DNA from: Magnetovibrio sp.
GTDB taxonomy: Bacteria; Pseudomonadota; Alphaproteobacteria; Rhodospirillales; Magnetovibrionaceae
Reading direction: 5' to 3'
Length of the DNA stretch: 48,033 bases
Assembly (NCBI GenBank): GCA_028281525.1
Contig: JANQJR010000046.1
Coordinates: 1 to 48,033 of the forward strand
Part shown: positions 25,430 through 33,097 of the stretch, one piece after another
How the letters are laid out: the number at the start of each line of letters is the position of its first letter
How positions within the stretch are numbered: the stretch's first letter is position 1
Made by a program: the position numbers and the translations under genes
Notes under the pieces: model-generated
What the model was told of the DNA's origin: nothing
The model's input: the letters and a program-made list of their open reading frames with translations, nothing else
Databases searched by the model: none

Positions 25430-25786
25430 ATGCAATCTGACAATCTGGATACCGTGCGGGAAAACGCAAAGGAAGCCAGCAAGCTTCTTAAGTCCATGAG
25501 CAACAGGTGCCGATTGCTCATTTTGTGCGCGTTGGCCGAAGGGGAAATGTCCGTGGGAAGCCTCGAAGAAACGGTCAAGATGAGCCAATCTTCGATATCG
25601 CAACATTTGAAACGGCTGCATGACGACGGCCTCGTCGTGCGGCGCCGGGATGCGCAAACGGTCTTTTACTCTTTGGATGGGCATAGGGCTGCGATCATCA
25701 TATCCGCCCTGCATCACATCTTTTGCGGCACGTCCGAGCAACCTGAATTCTTCAGTCCCGAAACGGCCTTCATATCTTCAACGTGA
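25430..25786 (+). CDS. ArsR-family regulator of the BigR/SqrR persulfide-sensing type
   Basis: A 118-residue winged-helix repressor. The start is the ATG preceded by TTGGGGAATGGCC; the GTG further upstream has no site. The wHTH has SVGSLEETVKMSQSSISQHLKRLHDDGLV and the beta-wing VRRRDAQTVFYSL. Two cysteines, C33 (LILCALAEGEMS) and C99 (HHIFCG), sit where the sulfide/persulfide-reactive pair of BigR and SqrR lies, giving a likely disulfide/tetrasulfide switch. C27 is extra. Metal-binding ArsR motifs (CVC) are absent. The targets are unknown; the convergent neighbour may be one. Confidence 0.8.
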   Translation: MQSDNLDTVRENAKEASKLLKSMSNRCRLLILCALAEGEMSVGSLEETVKMSQSSISQHLKRLHDDGLVVRRRDAQTVFYSLDGHRAAIIISALHHIFCGTSEQPEFFSPETAFISST

Positions 25787-25811
25787 TCGGAGAGCGAGCT
25801 CAAAAAGAAGG

Positions 25812-26036
25812 TTAAGCCGTGCCTGCGCCGGACGTGAGGCCGGAACCGAAAACAGCATAAGTCAGTACGGCGGTGATGGCGGCGAGCACGATACCGTTGA
25901 TGAGGCCGCTGCCGAACCGGTTACCCAAGCCGTGCTGTTGTTCCCGGCTCATGCTGCAATAGCCTGCAGGTTTCCTGAAGCCCCAAGTGAACCCCATCGC
26001 AAATGCCAGCGCGGCCAAAATCAATGTCGTGTTCAT
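25812..26036 (-). CDS. Small two-helix membrane protein, unrecognised
   Basis: A 74-residue protein. Helix one is MNTTLILAALAFAMGFTWGF; the loop RKPAGYCSMSREQQHGLGNRFGSG has a single cysteine; helix two is LINGIVLAAITAVLTYAVFG. The start is chosen at the ATG preceded by GGGAGAC. Family unknown to me. It is convergent with the BigR-like regulator (25 bp apart) and has a direct repeat in its promoter region. The lone Cys in a GYCSM loop is reminiscent of sulfur-relay membrane proteins, but that is speculation. Confidence 0.6.
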   Translation of the reverse strand: MNTTLILAALAFAMGFTWGFRKPAGYCSMSREQQHGLGNRFGSGLINGIVLAAITAVLTYAVFGSGLTSGAGTA

Positions 26037-26080
26037 AACGTCTCCCATCACCTCTAAAGAGGAACTTCCACAAAGCTATT

Positions 26081-26100
26081 GGTTCAAGATCAGGTTCAAG
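26081..26100 (-). promoter_or_regulatory. Direct repeats upstream of the small membrane protein
   Basis: GGTTCAAG occurs twice with a 12-bp period (26081 and 26093), 44 bp upstream of the start. On the coding strand this reads CTTGAACC-N4-CTTGAACC, a possible regulator site or -35 region. Confidence 0.35.
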
Positions 26101-26136
26101 TTTCAAAACGGAGTGCCGGACACTTAAGCCACATAC

Positions 26137-26174
26137 AAAATAACCCCCGCAACTTCAATAAGTTACAGGGGTTA
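26137..26174 (-). terminator. Intrinsic terminator of the tRNA-Met gene
   Basis: On the minus strand the hairpin TAACCCC...AACTT / AAGTT...GGGGGTTA is followed by TTTT, starting 5 bp after the tRNA CCA end. Confidence 0.8.
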
Positions 26175-26178
26175 GAAT

Positions 26179-26255
26179 TGGTAGCTGGGGGCGGACTTGA
26201 ACCGCCGACCTCGGCATTATGAGTGCCGCGCTCTAACCAGCTGAGCTACCCAGCC
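26179..26255 (-). tRNA. tRNA-Met (CAT), elongator type
   Basis: A 77-nt cloverleaf. Acceptor GGCTGGG pairs with CCCAGCT (first pair G-U). The D-arm is AGCTCAGCTGGTTAGAGC and the anticodon stem CGGCA/TGCCG has loop CTCATAA (anticodon CAT). T-arm GGCGGTTCAAGTCCGCC and an encoded CCA follow. The paired 1-72 position and lack of the GGG/CCC anticodon stem make it an elongator, not initiator, tRNA. Confidence 0.95.
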
Positions 26256-26339
26256 ATATGGGGTGCGCCGGTATTAAGGCATCCCGCCCAAGGCGTCAAG
26301 GGGGATTGGGGCCATTTTCTTGGATCGCCCGCCCACCTG

Positions 26340-26396
26340 CCGCACAAACGAAAATAGGGAAGCTGGAGCCTCCCCATTTCCCGTTGGTTTGTGCGG
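26340..26396 (-). terminator. Large stem-loop after phoX
   Basis: An outer stem CCGCACAAAC / GTTTGTGCGG encloses an inner stem GGGGAG / CTTCCC followed by TATTTT on the minus strand. It sits 4 bp after the phoX stop, and the inner stem plus T-rich run make a plausible terminator. Confidence 0.65.
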
Positions 26397-26399
26397 AAA

Positions 26400-28301
26400 T
26401 CAGCCGATCTTCTGGCCGTCGTCGCGGGTCACGGCGACGATGGCGGAACGCGGCACGCTGTCGCCGCCGCCGGGGAAGTGGCTGTCGCCCTTTTCGCCCG
26501 GGTGCTGGATGCCGACGAACATGGTGCGGCGGTCCGCCGACCAGGTCAGGCCGGTGATTTCGCATTCCTTCGGACCGACCATGAAGCGGTGGATTTCACC
26601 GCTCATCGGGTCGCCCACCAGCATCTGGTTGTTGCCCTGGCCCGCGAAATCGCCCTTGTTGGTGTACTTGCCGTCCGTCTGGATCCACAACAGGCCGGTG
26701 GTGTCGAACTTGAGGCCATCCGGGGAATTGAACATGTTGTACTTGGTGACGTTCGGCGAGCCCGCATAGGCATCGTCGTGCACGGTCGGGTTGCCCGCGA
26801 CCACATACAGGTCCCAGCCGAATTGCGGCGCGGTGTGGTCGTCGTTGTCGGGCGTCCAACGCACGATCTGGCCGTAGTTGTTGGCTTTGCGCGGGTTGGG
26901 GCCGCCCACCGGGGTGGCGTCGCCGCCGGCGTTCGGCTTGACGCCGCGGTTCTTGTTGTTGGTGAGCGCGCAATACGCTTCCGCCTTGATCGGGCTGCAC
27001 GCCACCCATTCCGGACGGTCCATGGTGGTGGCGCCGACGATGGACGCGGCGATGCGGGTGTTGATGCAGATCTCGCCCTGGGACGCCATGCCGGTGGTTT
27101 CCGGCGTCAACGCGATCCACTCGCCACGGCCGTTGTCGGTGAACTTGGCCACGTACAGCGTGCCGTCTTCCAGCAGGTTGGAATTGTCGCCGCCTTCGCT
27201 CATCGGCTTGGCGCTGACGAAGCGGTAGAGGAACTCACCGCGCTCATCATCGCCCATGTACACCACCACGTGGCCGTTGGCCGCAACCACCAGTTCGGCG
27301 TTTTCGTGTTTGAAGCGGCCCAGCGCGGTGCGCTTCTTCGGCGTGGACTTCGCATCGAACGGATCGACTTCCACGATGTAGCCCGCACGATTCGGTTCGT
27401 TCGGGTGCTTGGAGATGTCGAAGCGTTCATCGTCGCTGGCCCAGGCATAGCCACGGTCGTCATGCTTGATGCCGTAACGTTTCATGTTGGCCGGAATCGC
27501 GAACCCCTTGTCGGAGCTGGAGAAATACCCGTGGAAGTTTTCTTCGCACGTCAGGTAAGTGCCCCACGGCGTCTGGCCGTTGCCGCAGTTGTTCCAGGTG
27601 CCCAGCGACTTGGTGCCGGTCGGATCGGCGGCGGTCTTCATCATGTCGTGACCGCGCGCCGGGCCGGTGATGTCCATCGGCGTGTCGGGGGTGATGCGGC
27701 GGTTGTACATGCTGTCCTTGACGATGGACCACTTGCCGTCCTTTTGAACGATTTCGCAGACCGTCACGCCATGGGCGGCCTTGCCCTTGCGCACATCGTC
27801 GGCGTTGACGGGTTTGCCGCCTTCGCGGTTGCCGAAGATGATCTTGCGATTGATGTACTCGTTGTTGGACGCCAGGATGCTGCGGCCCTGATGCGTGAAC
27901 AGGTACATGCCGTCGGTGTTGTCGCCCACGGCCAGCGCTTGGCTGGCGGCGTTGCCGCGCGTGGCGTCGTCGAATTCGGGGGCGTTGGACCACAACGGAT
28001 CGCCCCAGCTCATCACCACGTGCCAGCTGTAGCCCTTGGGCACCGTCACGGTATCCAAGCCGTTGGTGGCGACCGGATCGAACGCGATGCGGCCCGCGGC
28101 CTTGGCAGTGGCAGGGCTCAGCGCCGTGCCGCCCAGCACCATGGCGCTCAGCCCGCATCCCAACGCACCGCCCATGAAACGGCGGCGCGAAACGGCGCTC
28201 TCAGCCAGTTCGTCGAATTCCAAAACCTCCGGCCCGGAGAAATCTTCGTCTTCAAAGTCCTCATGCGTGTGCTCTACAGCACCGGCGTAAGTGTCAGTCA
28301 T
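26400..28301 (-). CDS. phoX: PhoX-type alkaline phosphatase (DUF839), Tat-exported
   Basis: A 633-residue protein. A Tat signal follows an unusually long acidic N-region: SRRRFMGGALGCGLSAMVLGGTALSPATAKA (twin Arg at about 39-41). Typical PhoX stretches are seen: YSWHVVMSWGDPLW, NCGNGQTPWGTYLTCEENFHGYF, GRFKHENAELVVA, VVVYMGDDERGEFLYRFVS, RPEWVACSPIKAEAYCALTNN, FNSPDGLKFDTTGLLWIQTDG, and GPKECEITGLTWSADRRTMFVGIQHPGE. The family binds iron and calcium and releases phosphate from organic phosphoesters in the periplasm. The start is the ATG preceded by ACGGGAT; a GTG 18 nt upstream is less likely. No convincing Pho box was found in the 235-bp divergent promoter region. Confidence 0.95.
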   Translation of the reverse strand: MTDTYAGAVEHTHEDFEDEDFSGPEVLEFDELAESAVSRRRFMGGALGCGLSAMVLGGTALSPATAKAAGRIAFDPVATNGLDTVTVPKGYSWHVVMSWGDPLWSNAPEFDDATRGNAASQALAVGDNTDGMYLFTHQGRSILASNNEYINRKIIFGNREGGKPVNADDVRKGKAAHGVTVCEIVQKDGKWSIVKDSMYNRRITPDTPMDITGPARGHDMMKTAADPTGTKSLGTWNNCGNGQTPWGTYLTCEENFHGYFSSSDKGFAIPANMKRYGIKHDDRGYAWASDDERFDISKHPNEPNRAGYIVEVDPFDAKSTPKKRTALGRFKHENAELVVAANGHVVVYMGDDERGEFLYRFVSAKPMSEGGDNSNLLEDGTLYVAKFTDNGRGEWIALTPETTGMASQGEICINTRIAASIVGATTMDRPEWVACSPIKAEAYCALTNNKNRGVKPNAGGDATPVGGPNPRKANNYGQIVRWTPDNDDHTAPQFGWDLYVVAGNPTVHDDAYAGSPNVTKYNMFNSPDGLKFDTTGLLWIQTDGKYTNKGDFAGQGNNQMLVGDPMSGEIHRFMVGPKECEITGLTWSADRRTMFVGIQHPGEKGDSHFPGGGDSVPRSAIVAVTRDDGQKIG

Positions 28302-28536
28302 GTCTTGATCCCGTCTCACATTTTAAGTGGTTGGTTGTTGGGAGCACCCGCCCCAAACCGGGCGGAACGCATCCGTGAAAGACAAGATTTTCAAGGCGCG
28401 ATGTTTCGGCATTTTTACGCTGAAGTGACATTTATGCGGAAACCGGCACACATGGCTGTCGGGCTTCATAAGGTTGAAATAATCATACATTACAATGTGT
28501 TATTCAAACCTCTCATCTAAGGTGCGAAACACGATC

Positions 28537-28869
28537 ATGCCCCTGTCCCGCCGATCCGTTCTGTTGGGGTTGTGCACGGCAACGGCCCTTGTGGCGGCGT
28601 CTGCGCTGCCGGCACAGCCGATGGCCGCGCCCGGCGGCAATGCCGTGGTGCGCCGCCTCAGGGTGTGGCAATGCGTGAATGAGGATTGCGAGCCGTATAT
28701 CTACGACCCGTCCATAGGCGCGGAATACACAGAAGACGAAAACAATCCGATTCCGCCGGGCGTGTCGTTCGCGGAATTGCCCGAAGACTGGGTGTGCCCG
28801 GTGTGCGCCGACCCCAAATCCCACTTCCTGCCCACCAGCACATGGGTTGAGGTCGCCGTTCCGGTTTGA
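28537..28869 (+). CDS. Tat-exported rubredoxin-like protein with a CX4C first knuckle
   Basis: A 110-residue protein. The start is chosen at MPLSRRSVLLGL, a compact Tat signal (SRRSVLL) ending near ALPAQPMAA. The mature part is a rubredoxin: C46-VNED-C51 EPYIYDP, then PIPPGVSFAELPEDWVC87PVC90 with the usual W and K positions. The second Cys pair is normal CPVC, but the first is CX4C in place of CX2C. It would hold one iron and carry electrons in the periplasm. It is divergent from phoX and convergent with the acuI-like gene, 22 bp apart. Redox partner unknown. Confidence 0.85.
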   Translation: MPLSRRSVLLGLCTATALVAASALPAQPMAAPGGNAVVRRLRVWQCVNEDCEPYIYDPSIGAEYTEDENNPIPPGVSFAELPEDWVCPVCADPKSHFLPTSTWVEVAVPV

Positions 28870-28891
28870 GCCGGGACTTAAGGCCCGGCGT

Positions 28892-29899
28892 TTAGGCGTT
28901 GACGTCGATCACCGCGCGGCCGCGCACTTGGCCCTTAAGGATTTCGCCACCCAACTTCAGCACATCGCTCATCGGATGGATTTCCATCATGGGATCGATC
29001 TTGTCCAACGGCAATTCCTTCGCCAAACGCTCCCAGATGATCCGGCGCTGTTCGATGGGACAATTGACGCTGTCGATGCCCAACAAATTCACGCCGCGCA
29101 ACAGGAACGGCAGGACCGACGCTTCGAACGAAAAGCCCGCCACGTTGCCCACCGCCGCGCAGCTGGTGTTGGGCCGCAACGCCGACAACAGATTGCCGAG
29201 GATTTTTCCGCCGACGTTGTCGATGGCCCCGGCCCAGCGCGCCTTGGTGAGCGGGCCGCGCGGCGCTTCTTCCAACTCTTCGCGCGAAACCAAGCTGGCC
29301 GCGCCCAGATCGGTCAAGTAATCGCGCGTGCTGTCGCGCCCGGTGCCGGCGGCGACGCGGTAGCCGTTGCCTGCCAGCAGCATGACGCAGAGGCTGCCCA
29401 CGCCCCCGGCCGCGCCGGTGACCAGCACCTCGCCTTCCGTCTCCGGCGTCAGGCCGTGTGCTTCCAGGGCCATCAAGGACATCATCGCGGTCACGCCCGC
29501 CGTGCCGATGGCCATGATCTGCTGCGGGCTCATGCTTTCGGGCGCGCGCACCAACCATTCGGATTTGAGCCGCGCGCGGGTGGCAAACCCGCCCCACCAA
29601 ATCTCGCCCACGCGCCAGCCGGTGCAAATCACCATATCGCCCGGCTGAAACGCGCCGGAGGTGCATTCTTCCACTTCACCGACCAAATCGACGCCCGGAA
29701 TGTGCGGGTATTCGTTCACCAGCTTGCCCAACCCGTTCATGATCATGCCGTCTTTGTAGTTGAGCGCCGAATACAGCACTTTGACGGTGGTGTCGGCGTC
29801 GGGCAGACGGTCGTTTCCTAAGGTCTGGAACGATCCGCTGACCTTGCCTTCGCCGTCTTGGTCGAGCACGAGGGCATGAAATTGGGTTTCGGATGTCAT
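28892..29899 (-). CDS. acuI: YhdH/AcuI-type NADPH-dependent medium-chain reductase (acrylyl-CoA reductase-like)
   Basis: A 335-residue zinc-free MDR enzyme. YhdH/AcuI hallmarks: LNYKDGMIMNGLGKLVNEYPHIPGVDLVGEV near the N-terminus, TGWRVGEIWWGGFATRARL, GTAGVTAMMSLMALEAHG, the cofactor loop VTGAAGGVGSLCVMLLAG, and RRIIWERLAKELPLDKI. AcuI reduces acryloyl-CoA to propionyl-CoA in 3-hydroxypropionate and DMSP metabolism, but YhdH homologues have broader roles. The ribosome site is GGAGG. It is followed by pyrC upstream in the same direction (40 bp). Confidence 0.85.
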   Translation of the reverse strand: MTSETQFHALVLDQDGEGKVSGSFQTLGNDRLPDADTTVKVLYSALNYKDGMIMNGLGKLVNEYPHIPGVDLVGEVEECTSGAFQPGDMVICTGWRVGEIWWGGFATRARLKSEWLVRAPESMSPQQIMAIGTAGVTAMMSLMALEAHGLTPETEGEVLVTGAAGGVGSLCVMLLAGNGYRVAAGTGRDSTRDYLTDLGAASLVSREELEEAPRGPLTKARWAGAIDNVGGKILGNLLSALRPNTSCAAVGNVAGFSFEASVLPFLLRGVNLLGIDSVNCPIEQRRIIWERLAKELPLDKIDPMMEIHPMSDVLKLGGEILKGQVRGRAVIDVNA

Positions 29900-29939
29900 G
29901 GGGAGGCCTCCAGCATTGATTTTGTTTTGATCGGATTGA

Positions 29940-30983
29940 TCAGACTAAGCGCCAAGACAGGGTTTCGCCAGCCATAAACGGCTTCACGGCACTGCCGTCC
30001 GCCACAGTGACGCTTTCCGGCACGACCCAGTCTTCGCGCTTCAAGGTCACGGTTTCGCCATTGGGCTCCAGCCCGTAAAAGGCCGGACCGTTGAGGCTCG
30101 CGAACGCTTCGAATTGATCGAGTGCGCGTTCCTCGTCGAACACTTGGGCGTAAAGCTCCAACGCTGCGGGCGCGGAAAAGATGCCCGCGCACCCGCACGC
30201 GGACTCTTTGTCCGAGACCGTATGGGGCGCGGTGTCGGTGCCGAGGAAAAAATGCGCCTCGCCCGAAGTTGCCGCTTCGCGCAGCGCCAGACGGTGTTGT
30301 TCGCGCTTTGCCACCGGCAGACAGTACATGTGTGGGCGAATACCGCCACGAAAGATATCGCTGCGGTTGATCATCAGGTGATGCACGGTGATGGTCGCGC
30401 CGACGCGCGGACCCTGGGTGCGCACGAAATCCACTGCAGCCGCCGTGGTGATGTGTTCGAACACCACCTTCAAGCCCTGGAAGCGATTCAGCGTGGGCTC
30501 CATCACCCGGTGGATGAACACGTGTTCGCGATCAAAAATGTCGATGTCCGGGTCCGTCACTTCGCCGTGCACCAAAAGCGGCATGCCGATTTCTTCCATC
30601 TTCTCCAACACGCCATGGATGTTTGCGATATCCGTCACGCCGCTGTCGGAGTTGGTGGTCGCGCCCGCCGGGTAGAGCTTCGCCGCCGTGAACACGCCGT
30701 GCTTGAAGCCCTGGGCGAGGTCGTTTGCATCGGATTTGTCGGTCAAGTATGCGGTCATCAGCGGCTCGAACTTCAAACCATCCGGAAGGGCAGCGTAGAT
30801 GCGCTCCCGATAGGCCGCAGCCGCCTGACTGCCCGTGACCGGCGGCGCCAGATTGGGCATGACGATGGCGCGCCCGAACTGGCGCGCGGTGTAGGGCAAC
30901 GCGGCCTCCAGCATCGCGCCGTCGCGCAGGTGGATGTGCCAGTCGTCGGGGCGGCGGATGGTGAGGGATTCCTTGTTTGACAT
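29940..30983 (-). CDS. pyrC: Dihydroorotase (class II, PyrC)
   Basis: A 347-residue zinc amidohydrolase of pyrimidine synthesis that cyclises carbamoyl-aspartate to dihydroorotate. Motifs: [13 protein letters not shown] (metal His pair), the [13 protein letters not shown] segment, [44 protein letters not shown], and FLGTDTAPH with the catalytic Asp, followed by [18 protein letters not shown]. The class II (short, E. coli PyrC-like) form is clear. It is transcribed with acuI downstream. Confidence 0.96.
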   Translation of the reverse strand: MSNKESLTIRRPDDWHIHLRDGAMLEAALPYTARQFGRAIVMPNLAPPVTGSQAAAAYRERIYAALPDGLKFEPLMTAYLTDKSDANDLAQGFKHGVFTAAKLYPAGATTNSDSGVTDIANIHGVLEKMEEIGMPLLVHGEVTDPDIDIFDREHVFIHRVMEPTLNRFQGLKVVFEHITTAAAVDFVRTQGPRVGATITVHHLMINRSDIFRGGIRPHMYCLPVAKREQHRLALREAATSGEAHFFLGTDTAPHTVSDKESACGCAGIFSAPAALELYAQVFDEERALDQFEAFASLNGPAFYGLEPNGETVTLKREDWVVPESVTVADGSAVKPFMAGETLSWRLV

Positions 30984-31036
30984 GAACGGCGTTTCTCTTC
31001 GTTTCCAAACCTGTTAAGAGTGCGGTGACCCGGACC

Positions 31037-31480
31037 CTAAAGGACGTCTTTGCGGCCTGTCAAATCTTCGGACATGATGCGCACGCGCTTGACCATATAG
31101 AGCACGATGGCCTTCATTACCGGGTCCATGTGGTCCAGGCGCGCAAGGAATTCATCGCGCGAAATACAGATGGCTTCAACGTCGGACACCGCACGCGCCT
31201 CGGCCAAGCGTGGGCTGTCGTCGAACAAGGCCAGCTCGCCGAAAATATCACCACCGCCGATCACGCCCAGGCTTTGCGGCGCATCGGACATGGAGTTGCG
31301 CCACAGTTCGACCTTGCCGTTTGCGATCAGATAGGCCGCTTCCGCGCCGGCGCCTTCCGCAAAAATCACGGTGCCGCTGGGAAAGTGCACCCGTTCGAAT
31401 CCGGACGACGGCGTCTTTTCCGACGCCGCCAGTTGCGCCGCTTTTTCCGCCAATTGACGGTCGATTTCATCCGCTTTCAT
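31037..31480 (-). CDS. Cyclic-nucleotide-binding domain protein without HTH
   Basis: A 147-residue single-domain protein. A CRP-type cNMP fold spans about 28-140, with the phosphate-binding cassette FGELALFDDSPRLAEARA (Gly-Glu-Leu-Ala ... Arg). No HTH or output domain follows, so it may act as a stand-alone sensor or partner. Ribosome site GAGGA. It is divergent from the kinase gene at 31632 (151 bp apart) and precedes pyrC with a 53-bp gap. Confidence 0.85.
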   Translation of the reverse strand: MKADEIDRQLAEKAAQLAASEKTPSSGFERVHFPSGTVIFAEGAGAEAAYLIANGKVELWRNSMSDAPQSLGVIGGGDIFGELALFDDSPRLAEARAVSDVEAICISRDEFLARLDHMDPVMKAIVLYMVKRVRIMSEDLTGRKDVL

Positions 31481-31631
31481 AACGTATCGTCCTCGCGCTC
31501 AATGCCCCGGTCGATTTTGTTATACGATCTTTCGCACAATTACGGAATTATGCTTTTTCAATCCGTTGCATAACCCGTTATTTACCCGCTATGATGATAG
31601 CGCGCCAAGACAGCCGAGACATGAGACGTAC

Positions 31632-32663
31632 ATGCATACGCAAATTCCACGCATAAACTGGCTGATCTTCGCAATTTTTGTCATCATCGGTTCGGTGTTT
31701 CTCAGCGTTTGGCTGATTTCCATCGAAGGCTTTGAGACCCTGCATGAATTCACCCGCGACCACGAGGAGTGGGAGCTGGATGAAATCATCCTGGTCGCGG
31801 TTGCCATCATTGTCGTCTACGCTTTGATGTCCACGTTCGCCTTGCTGTTTCTCACCCGTCAAATCGCCCGCTACGCCTTGCTCAAACACGCCAAACAGCA
31901 AGAGCAATTCTACGTCACGCAAAACCTGCAAGCCCTGGGCACCATGCTGGCCGGTGTGGCGCATTCGCTCAACAACATGATCCAGCCGATCCTGACCGTC
32001 AGCAGTTATTTGCTGAAAACCACGGACAAAAACACGGACATCTACGGCGACATCGACACCATTCACACGGCGGCTTTGCAGGCGCACGACCTTGCCCATG
32101 AAATTCTCGACATCAGCCGTAAGAACGACCGCGAGACGGAAGGCATCGCCCTGACCCAGGTCGTGGAAGACATCGGTTCGATTCTCAAGGCGGCGGTGCC
32201 GTCGCACATTACGCTGCAAACCGAACTGGTGAATTGCGGGCACGTCAACATCCCCGTGCGCCATGTTCAGACCGCTATATTAAACGTTGTGCAAAACGCC
32301 GTGGACGCCATCGAGGAGCGCGGCAAAATCACCCTCACAACGCTGCGAATCCGCGCCGAACACCCCAACGAATTCCTAGGTCTGCGCCGGACCTGGGCGG
32401 TTGTGGAAATCACCGATGACGGCATCGGCATGAACAAGGAAACCCGCAAGCAAATCTTCGACCCCTTTTACACCACCAAGATCGCCGGCAAAGGCACGGG
32501 GTTGGGCTTGTCGATCACCCAAAACATCGTCCAGGACTGCGGCGGTTTCATCCAAGTCGAAAGCGAACCGGACAAAGGCACGACGGTGACATTGCATTTG
32601 CCCGCCTTGGATGCCGATCTGGACGAAACCCTGGACGCCGATGCGGATGAAACCGCAGCATAA
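31632..32663 (+). CDS. Two-helix membrane histidine kinase
   Basis: A 343-residue protein. Two N-terminal membrane helices (WLIFAIFVIIGSVFLSVWLI at about 9-28; ILVAVAIIVVYALMSTFALLFL at about 58-80) bracket a short acidic periplasmic loop (HEFTRDHEEWELDE), so the external sensor is tiny. The H-box reads GTMLAGVAHSLNNMIQPIL (HSLNN in place of HELNN). ATPase domain: NVVQNAVDAIEE, DDGIGM, FDPFYTTK and GTGLGL. The start is the ATG with GAGAC upstream; the longer TTG form is less likely. The next gene is its likely receiver partner (38 bp gap). Confidence 0.9.
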   Translation: MHTQIPRINWLIFAIFVIIGSVFLSVWLISIEGFETLHEFTRDHEEWELDEIILVAVAIIVVYALMSTFALLFLTRQIARYALLKHAKQQEQFYVTQNLQALGTMLAGVAHSLNNMIQPILTVSSYLLKTTDKNTDIYGDIDTIHTAALQAHDLAHEILDISRKNDRETEGIALTQVVEDIGSILKAAVPSHITLQTELVNCGHVNIPVRHVQTAILNVVQNAVDAIEERGKITLTTLRIRAEHPNEFLGLRRTWAVVEITDDGIGMNKETRKQIFDPFYTTKIAGKGTGLGLSITQNIVQDCGGFIQVESEPDKGTTVTLHLPALDADLDETLDADADETAA

Positions 32664-32701
32664 AAATCAAAAAGAACGACCGATACGGTGAAAGACACAA
32701 G

Positions 32702-33097
32702 ATGGCGAACATACTCCTGATCGATGATGATGAACTGATTCTCAAATCCTTATCCCGTTTTCTGGAGATGAGCGGTCATAACGTCACGACGACGCAGGAC
32801 GGAGCCGGTGTCAACCGGCTGTTGGACCACGAAAGCTTCGATCTCATCATCACCGACATTCTCATGCCGGATACGGACGGCATCCACATCATCATGAACA
32901 CCCGTCACGACAAGAACATGTCCATCCCCATCCTGGCGATATCCGGCGGCGGGCGCACAGACGCTGATTTATATCTGGAATCCGCGGAAACTTTGGGCGC
33001 GAGCGCGGTTTTAAGGAAACCGTTCACCAACGAAGAACTGCTGAGCATGGTTGACCGGCTGACTTTAAGTGAACCTAAGGTGCCGCAGCAAAATTAA
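32702..33097 (+). CDS. Single-domain response regulator
   Basis: A 131-residue CheY-like receiver with no output domain. The acidic pocket IDDDE, phospho-acceptor Asp in LIITDILMPDTDG (about residue 55), a Ser in LAISGGG at the Thr/Ser switch position, and Lys in RKPFTNEEL are present. It probably accepts phosphate from the preceding membrane kinase. Its TAA stop overlaps the asnB stop by 4 bp on the opposite strand. Confidence 0.92.
   Translation: MANILLIDDDELILKSLSRFLEMSGHNVTTTQDGAGVNRLLDHESFDLIITDILMPDTDGIHIIMNTRHDKNMSIPILAISGGGRTDADLYLESAETLGASAVLRKPFTNEELLSMVDRLTLSEPKVPQQN

Noticed and set aside
26391-28520. 709-codon plus-strand open frame
   Set aside because: Antisense to phoX, whose motifs and Tat signal are clear.
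28302-28536. Pho box for phoX
   Set aside because: Only isolated TGTCA-like words are seen; the two direct repeats at 11-bp spacing required for a Pho box are absent.
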